A model generated the notes under the pieces. It was not told the DNA's origin, searched no databases, and was given only the letters and a program-made list of their open reading frames with translations. Positions 32,884 through 41,425 of a stretch of 64,000 nt of DNA are shown here, in pieces; the stretch's first letter is position 1; the number at the start of each line of letters is the position of its first letter. Position numbers and translations under genes: made by a program. The stretch is from Hyphomicrobiales bacterium (GTDB lineage: Bacteria > Pseudomonadota > Alphaproteobacteria > Rhizobiales > Beijerinckiaceae). The DNA lies in NCBI GenBank assembly GCA_900470095.1, contig UBZM01000005.1, forward strand, positions 75,583 through 139,582, given 5' to 3'.

Positions 32884-33237
32884 ATGAAGCTCCGGCGCCT
32901 CGCGCATTGTCTGGTTCTGACGCTGTTCGTCACGGCGACCATGCTGGCGGCCGTCGTCAGCCCGGCGAAGGCGGGCTATGCGCGTATGGATGCCGAGGCC
33001 ATGATGCCGATGGCCGCCGATATGCCGTGCTGCCCTCCCGAGCAGGAGAGATCGCAGGACTGCACGAAGGGCTGTTTGGCGCTCAGCTTCTGCCTGGCGA
33101 AATGCTTTGCCGCAGAGCCGGCCTCCTCGCTCACCGCATTGTCCCTCCCGATCGTCCGCGTGGTTGGGCTCGTCGGTGATGATGCTGCGCGCGATACACG
33201 GCCTTTTGGTCCCCCGGCGCGACCACCCCGAACCTGA
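32884..33237 (+). CDS. small secreted Cys-rich protein of the metal efflux cluster
   Basis: A 117-residue protein with an N-terminal signal or anchor helix (LAHCLVLTLFVTATMLAAVVSPAKA). The mature part holds a Met-rich stretch (MDAEAMMPMAADMP) followed by six cysteines (CC, then DCTKGCLALSFCLAKC), a layout suited to soft-metal binding. I do not recognise a family. It begins at the ATG at 32884, 121 bp before the YtkA-like gene and on the same strand, so it is probably the first gene of the metal efflux operon. A periplasmic copper or silver binding role is inference. Confidence 0.62.
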   Translation: MKLRRLAHCLVLTLFVTATMLAAVVSPAKAGYARMDAEAMMPMAADMPCCPPEQERSQDCTKGCLALSFCLAKCFAAEPASSLTALSLPIVRVVGLVGDDAARDTRPFGPPARPPRT

Positions 33238-33357
33238 GGCATAGCCGGCGCCGCAGCGCCGGACCCGATCGCGCAAGCTGCGGTCGGTGAGACGTGGCCC
33301 GTCGCCGCGCCGCCAGCCCTGCGCAAGCCGGGCACCTCATTGGTTCGGAACCCAAAC

Positions 33358-33756
33358 ATGACTGTCATCACCGCATTGCGCGCGCTCGCCGCCGCACTTC
33401 CGCTGGCCATGGCTGCGGGACCAGCCCACGCAGAGATCACGGATTATGAGTTTCGCCTCCTCCAGGGCGAGCTCAAGCCGGGCCATGGCGTCATCGTCGC
33501 GGTCCAGCTCATCGACAAGCGCTCGGGCAAGCCGGTGCCCGACGTCGTGATCTTCGCCAGGCGCATCGACATGGCGCCCGACGGCATGGAGACGATGACG
33601 TCCCCGATCGAGGCCGTGCCCGCGACCGAGCCTGGCACCTATCGCTTCAAGACCAACCTCACGATGGCAGGCGGGTGGCGGCTCTCGCTGGCTGCGAAGG
33701 TGCAGGGCGAGGAGGGCACGCTCGAAAGCCGTCTCAATCTGAGAGTCCTGCCATGA
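33358..33756 (+). CDS. YtkA-like / FixH-related periplasmic protein
   Basis: A 132-residue exported protein. A signal peptide (LAAALPLAMAAGPAHA) precedes EITDYEFRLLQGELKPGHGVIVAVQLIDKRSGKPVPDVVIFARRIDMAPDGMETM; the C-terminal GTYRFKTNLTMAGGWRLSLAAKVQGEEGTLESRLNLRV is the immunoglobulin-like YtkA core, and Met and His are spaced as possible metal ligands. YtkA-like genes often precede Cus-type efflux genes. The stop overlaps the start of the adaptor gene (ATGA), so the two are coupled. The start at 33358 fits the signal peptide; no strong ribosome site was seen. Confidence 0.82.
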   Translation: MTVITALRALAAALPLAMAAGPAHAEITDYEFRLLQGELKPGHGVIVAVQLIDKRSGKPVPDVVIFARRIDMAPDGMETMTSPIEAVPATEPGTYRFKTNLTMAGGWRLSLAAKVQGEEGTLESRLNLRVLP

Positions 33757-35213
33757 CGCGCCTCTTCGCAACCGGGCTTGTGCTGTCCGCGATCGCGGCA
33801 GCTGGGGCTGGCGGGTATGTCGCCGGCACGCGCGGCGTCCCGGTGCCGGGGTTCGATCGGTTCACCCGTCCCGCAGTGCCTGAGCCGAAACCGGCACCGA
33901 CCGGGCCGATCGTCTACTACCGCCACCCTGACGGGACGGCGCTCTATGCGCTCGAGCCGCGCAAGACCGAGGATGGCCGCGATTTCCTGGCCCTGCATGC
34001 GAGCCAGGATGTCAGCTTCGATGACGAGGCGCCTCCCTCCAGTCCGGAAGCCGCCGCAAAGGGCGAGCGCAAGCCGCTCTACTATCGCCATCCCATGGGG
34101 CTGCCCGACACGTCCCCCGTGCCCAGGAAGGACGCGATGGGCATGGATTATCTGCCGGTCTATGCGGGCGAGGACGCTGACGAGAAGTTGATCACGCTTT
34201 CGCCTGGCCGGGTGCAACGCAGCGGCGTGCGCTCCGAGCCGGTCAGCCGCCGGACCATCACGCGGTCGATCCGGGTGCCAGGGACCGTCCAGCTCGACGA
34301 ACGGCGGGTTGCCGTGGTCGCAACCCGTTCGGATGCCTTCATCCAGGAGGTGGCGCCGGTCACCACCGGCGATCGCGTGGCCAAGGGAGATCGGCTCGTC
34401 AGGCTCTATTCGCCAGAGATCGCCACCGCGAGCGCGCAGTTCCTGACCGAGCTCAATGCAGCCGCGCGAGGGGCGCCGGAGGGCGGAGCGCGTCAGCGCC
34501 TCGAAAACCTCGGCATACCCGCAGAGATCGTGGCCGAGATCGAGCGCAGCCGGAAGGTGCCGATCACGATCGGCTGGTCCGCCCCGCGCGAAGGCATCGT
34601 GCTCGAGCGCAACGTCGTCGAGGGCATGAAGGTGGCGGCGGGCGACACTCTGTTCCGGCTCGCCGACATCTCGACCATCTGGGTCAATGCCGACGTTCCG
34701 GAGGGTGAACTTGCTGCCGTTCGCATTGGTGCGCCCGTGACGGTCCGGCTGCGGGGACGGCCCGAAACGGTCTTCCAGGGCAAGGTCGGCCTGATCTATC
34801 CGCAGGTGGCCGAGGCGACGCGCACCACCAAGGTCCGCGTCGAACTCGCCAATCCCAACGGGATGCTGCTGCCCAACATGTATGCCGATGTCGAGATTGG
34901 ATCGGGCGACGGGGTCTCGGCGCTGACCGTTCCCGACAGTTCCGTGATCGACACGGGCACACGCCGCATCGTCATCCTCGACCGTGGGGAGGGCCGCTTC
35001 GAGCCGCGCGAGGTCACGCTTGGCCAGCATGGCGATGGCAGGGTCGCGATCAGCGACGGCGTGGCTGACGGCGACCGCGTCGTGGTTTCGGCCAATTTCC
35101 TGATCGATGCCGAGAGCAATCTCAAGGCCGCCTTGAGCGGGCTCAATCCGCCGGAAGCCAAGCCTTCCGAGACCAAATCTTTCGACGCCAAGTCTTCCGA
35201 GACCAAGCCATGA
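33753..35213 (+). CDS. cusB: CusB-type periplasmic adaptor with two heavy-metal-binding domains
   Basis: A 486-residue RND efflux adaptor. After an N-terminal membrane anchor come two copies of the short heavy-metal-binding domain: YYRHPDGTALYALEPRKTEDGRDFLAL and YYRHPMGLPDTSPVPRKDAMGMDYLPVY. The second is a canonical domain with a Pro-Met-Gly core; the first is degenerate, without the Met. The barrel, lipoyl and hairpin parts follow (VVATRSDAFIQEVAPVTTGDRVAKGDRLVRLYSPE), ending in a Lys/Glu/Ser tail of three repeats of roughly SETK. It links CusA to an outer membrane factor, which is not encoded here. The ATG overlaps the YtkA-like stop, and its stop overlaps the cusA start. Confidence 0.9.
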   Translation: MTRLFATGLVLSAIAAAGAGGYVAGTRGVPVPGFDRFTRPAVPEPKPAPTGPIVYYRHPDGTALYALEPRKTEDGRDFLALHASQDVSFDDEAPPSSPEAAAKGERKPLYYRHPMGLPDTSPVPRKDAMGMDYLPVYAGEDADEKLITLSPGRVQRSGVRSEPVSRRTITRSIRVPGTVQLDERRVAVVATRSDAFIQEVAPVTTGDRVAKGDRLVRLYSPEIATASAQFLTELNAAARGAPEGGARQRLENLGIPAEIVAEIERSRKVPITIGWSAPREGIVLERNVVEGMKVAAGDTLFRLADISTIWVNADVPEGELAAVRIGAPVTVRLRGRPETVFQGKVGLIYPQVAEATRTTKVRVELANPNGMLLPNMYADVEIGSGDGVSALTVPDSSVIDTGTRRIVILDRGEGRFEPREVTLGQHGDGRVAISDGVADGDRVVVSANFLIDAESNLKAALSGLNPPEAKPSETKSFDAKSSETKP

Positions 35214-38200
35214 TCGCTCGCCTGATTGCCTGGTCGGCGCGCAACCTCGTCCTCGTCTTCGTCGCCACGGCCTTTGCCGTTGCGGCCGGGGTCTATGCCG
35301 TGAGGACGTTGCCGCTCGACGCCATCCCCGATCTCTCCGATGTCCAGGTCATCGTCTACACCGAGTATCCCGGCCAGGCGCCGCAGGTGATCGAGGACCA
35401 GGTCACCTATCCGCTGACGACCGCGATGCTGACCGTTCCGAAGGCTCGCGTGGTGCGCGGTTTCTCGTTCTTCGGGGTCTCCTTCGTCTATGTGATCTTC
35501 GAAGACGGCACCGATCCGTACTGGGCGCGCTCGCGCGTGCTCGAATATCTCAATGCTGCAGCGCGCCGCTTGCCGAGCGGTGTCGCGCCAACGCTCGGCC
35601 CGGACGCGACCGGTGTCGGCTGGGTCTATCAATACGCCGTCATGGCCAGGGAGATGACGCTGGCCGAGCTGCGCTCGACGCAGGATTGGCTCGTGCGCTT
35701 CGCCGCATCTCGGGCCGAGGGCGTGGCGGAGGTCGCCAGCGTCGGCGGCTTCGTCAAGCAATACGCCATCGTGGTCGATCCGGTGCGGCTGCGGGCGCAG
35801 GGTGTCTCGCTGGCGGCGCTGCGCGAAGCCGTGCGCAGTAGCAACATGGATGTCGGCGGCCGCACCGTCGAGCTTGCCGAGTTCGAATTCGTGGTGCGCG
35901 GGCGCGGCTATCTGAAATCGATCAGCGATATCGAGGCGATCGTGCTCAGGAGCGAGCGCGGTGTGCCGTTGCGCCTTGGTGACGTCGCCCGCGTCGAGCT
36001 CGGCCCCGACGAGCGACGCGGCATCACCGAACTCAATGGCGAGGGCGAGGTCGCGAGCGGCATCGTGCTGCAGCGCTTCGGAGCGAATGCGCTCGGCGTG
36101 ATCGAACGCGCCAAGGCGCAACTGGCCGAGATCGCCGCGAGCCTGCCGGGCGGGGCGGAGATCGTGCCGGTCTATGACCGGTCCCCGCTGATCGAACGGG
36201 CGATCGAGACGCTGAAGGGGACGTTGATCGAGGAGAGCCTCATCGTCGGGCTCGTCTGCATCGTCTTCCTGCTGCATCTGCGCAGCGCGCTGGTCGCGAT
36301 CCTGATGTTGCCGGTCGGCATCCTGATCGCCTTCGTGGCGATGAAGGCGCTGGGTTTAGGCTCCAACATCATGAGCCTGGGCGGCATCGCGATCGCTGTC
36401 GGCGCCATGATCGACGCCGCGATCGTCATGATCGAGAACGCGCACAAGCATCTCGAACGGGCGCCGCCCGACAAGCCACGCATCGAGATCCTGATCGAGG
36501 CGGCAAGCGAGGTCGGGCCGGCCCTGTTCTTCAGCCTGCTCGTCATCACCGTCTCGTTCCTGCCGATCTTCTCGCTGGAAGCGGAGGAGGGCCGGCTGTT
36601 CGGGCCGCTGGCCTACACCAAGACCTTTGCGATGGCGGCCGCGGCCCTGCTGTCGGTGACGCTTGTGCCGGCGCTGATGGTCGTCTTCGTCAGGGGCAGG
36701 ATCATTCCCGAGCACAAGAACCCGATCAACCGCGTGCTGATCGCTCTCTACCGCCCGCTCATCCGCGGCGTGCTCAGGGCCAAGACGCTGACGATCCTCT
36801 TGGCCTTGGCGGCGCTCGGCGTCAGCATCTGGCCGGCGCGCCAGCTCGGCTCCGAGTTCATGCCGACGCTGAACGAGGGCACGCTGATGTACATGCCGAC
36901 GACCTTGCCCGGCATCTCCGTGACCAAGGCGGCGGAGTTGCTGCGGACTCAGAACCGGATCATCCGGTCCATCCCGGAGGTCGCCTCGGTCTACGGCAAG
37001 GCGGGCCGCGCGCAGACCGCGACCGACCCGGCCCCGACCGAGATGTTCGAGACCATCATCAACCTGAAGCCGCAAGCCGAATGGCGCGACGGCGTCACGC
37101 TCGACAGCCTCAAGGCCGAGATGGACAAGGCCTTGCAGTTTCCCGGCGTCTCCAACGCCTGGACCCAGCCCATCCGGGCCCGCATCGACATGCTGGCGAC
37201 GGGCATCCGCACGCCGATCGGCATCAAGGTCTTCGGGACGGACCTCGCTGAGATGGAGGGCATCGCCCGCCAGATCGAAACGGTGCTGCGCACTGTGCCG
37301 GGCACCACCAGCGCCTATGCCGAGCGCGTCATCGGCGGCTACTTCCTCGATATCGTGCCGGACCGGATCGCGCTTGGGCGCTATGGGCTCTCCGTCGGCG
37401 ACGTCCAGAACGCGGTCGTGATGGCCATGGGCGGCGAGACGGTGACGACGATGGTCGAGGGCCGCGAACGCTATGGCGTCACCATCCGCTATCCCCGCGA
37501 CCTGCGTTCCGACCCCCACGCCATCGCGCGCGAGGTCCAGGTCACGCTGCCCTCGGGCGGCACCGTCCCACTCGGAGAGATCGCCAAACTCGAACGCAAG
37601 CGCGGCGCAACCACGATCCGCACCGAGAACAGCCAGCTCGCGACCTATATCTTCGTCGATATCGCCGGGCGCGATCTCGGCGGCTATGTCCGCGCGGCCC
37701 AGGACGCGATCAATCAGTCCGTGAAACTGCCGTCCGGCTACCGCATCGCCTGGAGTGGGCAGTTCGAGTATCTCGAACGGGCAGAGGCACGCCTGAAATT
37801 GGTCGTACCGCTGACGCTCGCGATCATTGTCCTGCTGCTCTACCTGAATTTCCGCAGGTTGACCGAGACCTTCATCGTCATGCTCTCGCTGCCCTTCGCC
37901 CTGATCGGCGGGGTCTGGCTGCTCTGGTGGGAAGGTTTCAACATGTCGGTCGCCGTCGCGGTCGGCTTCATCGCCCTTGCCGGCGTCGCGGCCGAGACCG
38001 GCGTGATCATGCTGATCTATCTCGACCACGCGTTGCAGGCGGTGAAAGCGCGCTGCGCGGCCGAGGGCAGGGCGTTCACGCGCGCCGACCTCCATGATGC
38101 GATCATGCAGGGCGCGGTCGAGCGAGTGCGCCCCAAGATCATGACCGTGGTCGCGATCACGGCCGGCCTGCTGCCGATCCTCTGGAACACCGGCACGGGG

Positions 38201-38410
38201 TCGGAGGTGATGCAGCGCATCGCCGTACCGATGATCGGCGGCATGATCTCGTCGACCGTGCTGACGCTGATGGTGATCCCGGCGATCTACGGGCTTGTGA
38301 AGGGATGGGGTGTCGGGATCGCAGCCCCGACGCCATCATCCCCTGCGCCCGTTTCCTCAGAAGCTGACCCTGAGCTGCGCGGAGCCGCCGAGGCGGTTGC
38401 TCTTGGCTGA
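35210..38410 (+). CDS. cusA: CusA-type heavy-metal RND efflux pump
   Basis: A 1066-residue inner-membrane RND pump of the heavy-metal class. The TM4 segment reads AIAVGAMIDAAIVMIENAHK, the Cu(I)/Ag(I) type rather than the divalent DFGxxxDGA type. Other CusA landmarks are YMPTTLPGISV, RARIDMLATGIRTPIGIKVFG and WSGQFEYLERAEARLK. The residue at the place of the E. coli RYGM methionine is Leu here (RYGL), so one of three cleft methionines may be missing; this comparison is from memory. The last about 30 residues, after VIPAIYGLVKGWG, are not family-like and come from reading the opposite strand of an autotransporter remnant (38357-38518). The ATG overlaps the cusB stop. Confidence 0.9.
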   Translation: MIARLIAWSARNLVLVFVATAFAVAAGVYAVRTLPLDAIPDLSDVQVIVYTEYPGQAPQVIEDQVTYPLTTAMLTVPKARVVRGFSFFGVSFVYVIFEDGTDPYWARSRVLEYLNAAARRLPSGVAPTLGPDATGVGWVYQYAVMAREMTLAELRSTQDWLVRFAASRAEGVAEVASVGGFVKQYAIVVDPVRLRAQGVSLAALREAVRSSNMDVGGRTVELAEFEFVVRGRGYLKSISDIEAIVLRSERGVPLRLGDVARVELGPDERRGITELNGEGEVASGIVLQRFGANALGVIERAKAQLAEIAASLPGGAEIVPVYDRSPLIERAIETLKGTLIEESLIVGLVCIVFLLHLRSALVAILMLPVGILIAFVAMKALGLGSNIMSLGGIAIAVGAMIDAAIVMIENAHKHLERAPPDKPRIEILIEAASEVGPALFFSLLVITVSFLPIFSLEAEEGRLFGPLAYTKTFAMAAAALLSVTLVPALMVVFVRGRIIPEHKNPINRVLIALYRPLIRGVLRAKTLTILLALAALGVSIWPARQLGSEFMPTLNEGTLMYMPTTLPGISVTKAAELLRTQNRIIRSIPEVASVYGKAGRAQTATDPAPTEMFETIINLKPQAEWRDGVTLDSLKAEMDKALQFPGVSNAWTQPIRARIDMLATGIRTPIGIKVFGTDLAEMEGIARQIETVLRTVPGTTSAYAERVIGGYFLDIVPDRIALGRYGLSVGDVQNAVVMAMGGETVTTMVEGRERYGVTIRYPRDLRSDPHAIAREVQVTLPSGGTVPLGEIAKLERKRGATTIRTENSQLATYIFVDIAGRDLGGYVRAAQDAINQSVKLPSGYRIAWSGQFEYLERAEARLKLVVPLTLAIIVLLLYLNFRRLTETFIVMLSLPFALIGGVWLLWWEGFNMSVAVAVGFIALAGVAAETGVIMLIYLDHALQAVKARCAAEGRAFTRADLHDAIMQGAVERVRPKIMTVVAITAGLLPILWNTGTGSEVMQRIAVPMIGGMISSTVLTLMVIPAIYGLVKGWGVGIAAPTPSSPAPVSSEADPELRGAAEAVALG

Positions 38411-38518
38411 GAGTTCGCCGTCGAGGTTGGGGCCGAGCGTGACGCGTTCGCTGAGATTGGCGCTCAGGTCGGCATCGCGCTCGCAGTCGTGCACCCAGGC
38501 CGCCCGGCCGAGCCGGCG
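38357..38518 (-). pseudogene. autotransporter beta-barrel C-terminal remnant, antisense to cusA 3' end
   Basis: On the minus strand 53 codons read RAAWVHDCERDADL ... SERVTLGPNLDGELSAKSNRLGGSAQLRVSF then stop. They match the end of the autotransporter at 24146-27388 (RAAWAHYFQRDADL ... SERITLGLNLDGEIAAGSNRLGGSAQLKVSF), with about 33 residues deleted in the middle. Upstream coding similarity stops at about 38518. It is a decayed gene end that overlaps the last 54 bases of cusA in antisense. Confidence 0.82.
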
Positions 38519-38823
38519 CATCGGGGGGCGCCTCGCAGGCCCCGGCGGCAGCGCGCAAGCAGACGAAATACGGCATTCGTCGTATTGAACGCCGCGTGCG
38601 GGACCGTGACATTGCCGAGCCCGATCCTTCGCCAGGAGGTTTTCTGGTCCTGCCCGAGGTCGCCATTGTCCGTTCAAGCCGTTCTGTTGCCGCCTTGCTG
38701 CTGACGGAGCCCCGGCTACGCAGCCGTCACGGCCCGCACGGCGACTGCCGGGCTGTGCCCGACAGGGCAGGCGGGCAGGGCGCTCGGGGACCGCAGCTGC
38801 GTTGGCGGCGGTCCGGCGCCGCG
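38519..38823. other. 305-bp region between autotransporter remnant and response regulator
   Basis: No gene with a ribosome site was seen on either strand; the long plus-strand frame is a shadow of the response regulator. It may hold further decayed autotransporter sequence too diverged to recognise by eye. Confidence 0.35.
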
Positions 38824-39513
38824 TCATCCGACCGGCAGGCCGACGCGCACCGCATAGGCTGCAAGTTCCGTCGCGCTGTGCAGATCGAGCTTGCGCATGA
38901 GGTTCTCCCGGTGCTTGCGGGCAGTGTGGGGACTGATGCCAAGACGTGCGGCGACAGCGCGGGTCGTGGCGCCACCGGCGATCAGGGCCAGCAATTCACT
39001 CTCCCGTCGCGTCAGCGCAACGGACGAGACGCCGCCCCGCGCGTCGTTTGGCCCTTGCTGGAGCCCGGCGTCACGCGGCGGGAGGCTGACATAGGGGCGG
39101 CCTTGTTGCAGGGCGTCGAGGGCGTCGAACAGCTCGTCGAGATCGCTGCCCTTCACGACATAGCCGTCGGCCCCCGCCGCCAGCGCCGCCTGGGCCATCT
39201 GCGGATCGGTGTTCGCGGTCAGGATCAGGATCTTCAGGTGCGGATAGGCCTGGTGCAGCTCGGCGATGGAACGCAGGCCCATCAGCCCGGGCATGCCCAG
39301 GTCGAGCACGAGAAGCTCGGCCGGCCTGTCCTTCAGCACTGCCGCAAGACTTGCACCATCCGCGGCCTCGCCCACGACGGCCCGATCCTGCTGAGCCGCG
39401 ATCAGAAGTTTCAGCCCTTCGCGGATCAGGGCGTGGTCGTCGGCCAGAATGATGCGGCAGGCGGTTTCTTCGGCTGGATCGGCCGGCGTCCTGGAGGTGT
39501 GGCGAGGAATCAT
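38824..39513 (-). CDS. NarL/FixJ-type response regulator
   Basis: A 229-residue response regulator. The receiver domain has the acidic pair in ILADDHALIREG (D25, D26), the phosphoacceptor D71 in VLDLGMPG and the lysine in YVVKGSD. The C-terminal LuxR-type HTH reads LTRRESELLALIAGGATTRAVAARLGISPHTARKHRENLMRKL. It should act as a DNA-binding transcription factor after phosphorylation. It is divergent from the hybrid kinase at 39610, its probable partner, with a 96-bp shared promoter gap. The ATG at 39513 has AAGGA somewhat far upstream. Confidence 0.9.
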   Translation of the reverse strand: MIPRHTSRTPADPAEETACRIILADDHALIREGLKLLIAAQQDRAVVGEAADGASLAAVLKDRPAELLVLDLGMPGLMGLRSIAELHQAYPHLKILILTANTDPQMAQAALAAGADGYVVKGSDLDELFDALDALQQGRPYVSLPPRDAGLQQGPNDARGGVSSVALTRRESELLALIAGGATTRAVAARLGISPHTARKHRENLMRKLDLHSATELAAYAVRVGLPVG

Positions 39514-39609
39514 GATGCGTGACTATTCCTTGAGCGCGCGTCGCTGGCTACGGGCCCTGGGGCATCACCCCTGCGCGGCGAGCGCTTGCCAGCGCAGGAA
39601 GGAGCAACC

Positions 39610-41379
39610 ATGCGGGCCCCGGCGCTGACGCCCGACACGAGCCCGCATCTGCGCGCGGCTCTGGTCGAACTCCTCTATCGCCAGTCCGGCTCGATCCTGC
39701 TCGCCAACCTGGTGATCCCCTGGCCCGTCGCCTATGTGATGCGCGAGGCGGTGCCGGCCGGCCTGCTGATCGGCTGGATCGGCGCGACCTATCTCCTCAC
39801 CGGAGCCCGCCTGCTGCTGTCGCGGCGTTATTTCGCGCGGACTGACGGCGAGGCCGGGGCGACGAACTGGGCCCGACGTTTCACAGTGCTGTCGATCCTG
39901 TCGAGCCTGCTCTGGGGAGCGTTCGGCTGGTTCGGCTTCGAACCGACGCAGCCGCATCTGATCGCCTTCGTCTGCATCGTGCTGACCGGCTTGTCCGGCG
40001 GAGCGGTGCCGTCCCTGTCGGCCTATCCGCCGGCCTATATCGGCCTGCTGATCGCCATGCACCTGCCTTTCGCCCTGCGCTGTCTCACGCAGGAGGGGGC
40101 GATCTATTCGGTCTATGCCCTGTTCCAGCTCTGCCTGATCGGAGCCTATCTCTTTTGCTGCCGGATCACCTACCGCACCCTGAAGGAGACGGTCGCCCTG
40201 CGTTTCGAGAATCTGGCGCTGGTGCGCGGGCTCGAGCGCGAGCGTGACCGCGCCGCTGCTGCCGACAAGGCCAAGACGCGTTTCCTCGCGGCGGCGAGCC
40301 ACGACCTGCGACAGCCGATCCACGCGCTCGCCTTGTTTGCCGCGACGCTCGGAACGCTTGCCCGGCGCGGTGCTGTCGGAAGCCATGACGCCAGTGGGAT
40401 CGCCGACAAGCTGGAGGCGGCCATCGGTTCGCTCGGCGGGCTGCTGCACGGCCTCATCGACGTGTCGCAACTCGATGCCGGCCTCGTTCCGGTGCGGCGG
40501 CAGCCGGTTCATCTCGGCAGGATGCTGGCGGATCTGGAGGAGGTCTTTGCGCCGCAGGCACGCAAGCGCGGCATCGATCTGCGCGCGGTGCCCGGCGATG
40601 CCTGGGGCGATACCGATCCCGAGCTGCTCAGGCGTATCCTCGACAATCTCCTGTCGAACGCTCTGCGTCACGCACCCGATAGCCGCGTGCTGATCGGCAG
40701 CCGCCGTCGCGGGGAGGAGATCGAGATCCTCGTGGTCGATACCGGGCCGGGCATTCCATCGGAGCAGCAACAGGCCGTGTTCGAGGAATTCACCCAGCTC
40801 GACAATCCGCAGCGCGACCGCGAGCAGGGACTGGGCCTCGGTCTCGCCATCGTTCGGCGGCTGGGGGCATTGCTCGACCATCTCATCGGGTTGCGGTCCA
40901 CACCCGGCAAGGGCTCGACCTTCTCCGTCCGGATTCCGAGAATCGATCCGCCGGCCTCGGGGCTCGCGCCGGCGCGGGAGCGGGGCTCCCCGTCCGGTCT
41001 TCGCATCATGGTGCTGGACGATGATCCTCAGGTGCTTGACGCCACTATCAGCCTGTTGACGGCCTGGGGCCACGAGGCCATTGCCGGAACGGATGTCGAG
41101 GAACTCTGCCGGCGCCATGCCGAGGCGGGCACAGGCAGGGTGGACCTGATCATCGCCGATTATCGGCTCAAGGCGGGGCTGACCGGCAGCGAGGCCGTCG
41201 AACGTCTGACGGGAGAACTGGGATATCGTGCCCGGGCGCTGATCGTCACCGGCGACACCATGCCGGAGCGGCTGCGGGAGCTGAACGCGACCGGGTATCG
41301 CGTCCTTCACAAGCCCGTCGCGTCGGAAACCCTGCAGGCGGCGATCCGGCAATCCGGCTCCGGCCACGCGGCCGACTGA
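39610..41379 (+). CDS. hybrid sensor histidine kinase
   Basis: A 589-residue membrane sensor. Residues about 25-190 contain five to six hydrophobic helices with little periplasmic loop, suggesting sensing within or near the membrane. The dimerisation box is LAAASHDLRQP (H231); the ATPase shows N-box LDNLLSNALRH, G1 DTGPGIP and G2 GLGLAIV. A C-terminal receiver (VLDDDPQVLDA; phosphoacceptor D517 in IIADYRLKAG) makes it a hybrid. Kinases of this RedB-like/unorthodox type usually pair with NarL-type regulators such as the divergent neighbour. The start was set at 39610 by AGGAAGGAGCAACC; the signal is unknown. Confidence 0.9.
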   Translation: MRAPALTPDTSPHLRAALVELLYRQSGSILLANLVIPWPVAYVMREAVPAGLLIGWIGATYLLTGARLLLSRRYFARTDGEAGATNWARRFTVLSILSSLLWGAFGWFGFEPTQPHLIAFVCIVLTGLSGGAVPSLSAYPPAYIGLLIAMHLPFALRCLTQEGAIYSVYALFQLCLIGAYLFCCRITYRTLKETVALRFENLALVRGLERERDRAAAADKAKTRFLAAASHDLRQPIHALALFAATLGTLARRGAVGSHDASGIADKLEAAIGSLGGLLHGLIDVSQLDAGLVPVRRQPVHLGRMLADLEEVFAPQARKRGIDLRAVPGDAWGDTDPELLRRILDNLLSNALRHAPDSRVLIGSRRRGEEIEILVVDTGPGIPSEQQQAVFEEFTQLDNPQRDREQGLGLGLAIVRRLGALLDHLIGLRSTPGKGSTFSVRIPRIDPPASGLAPARERGSPSGLRIMVLDDDPQVLDATISLLTAWGHEAIAGTDVEELCRRHAEAGTGRVDLIIADYRLKAGLTGSEAVERLTGELGYRARALIVTGDTMPERLRELNATGYRVLHKPVASETLQAAIRQSGSGHAAD

Positions 41380-41425
41380 AGGCTTCCCCCGCTAGCCGCA
41401 ATTGCAGCCGGCAGCGCGCAGCCTT

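Noticed and set aside
36356..38095. 579-codon minus-strand frame opposite cusA
   Set aside because: Shadow with Asp/Arg/Gly/His bias and no start signal.
39565..41367. 600-codon minus-strand frame opposite the hybrid kinase
   Set aside because: Antisense shadow. The plus-strand kinase has all conserved boxes.
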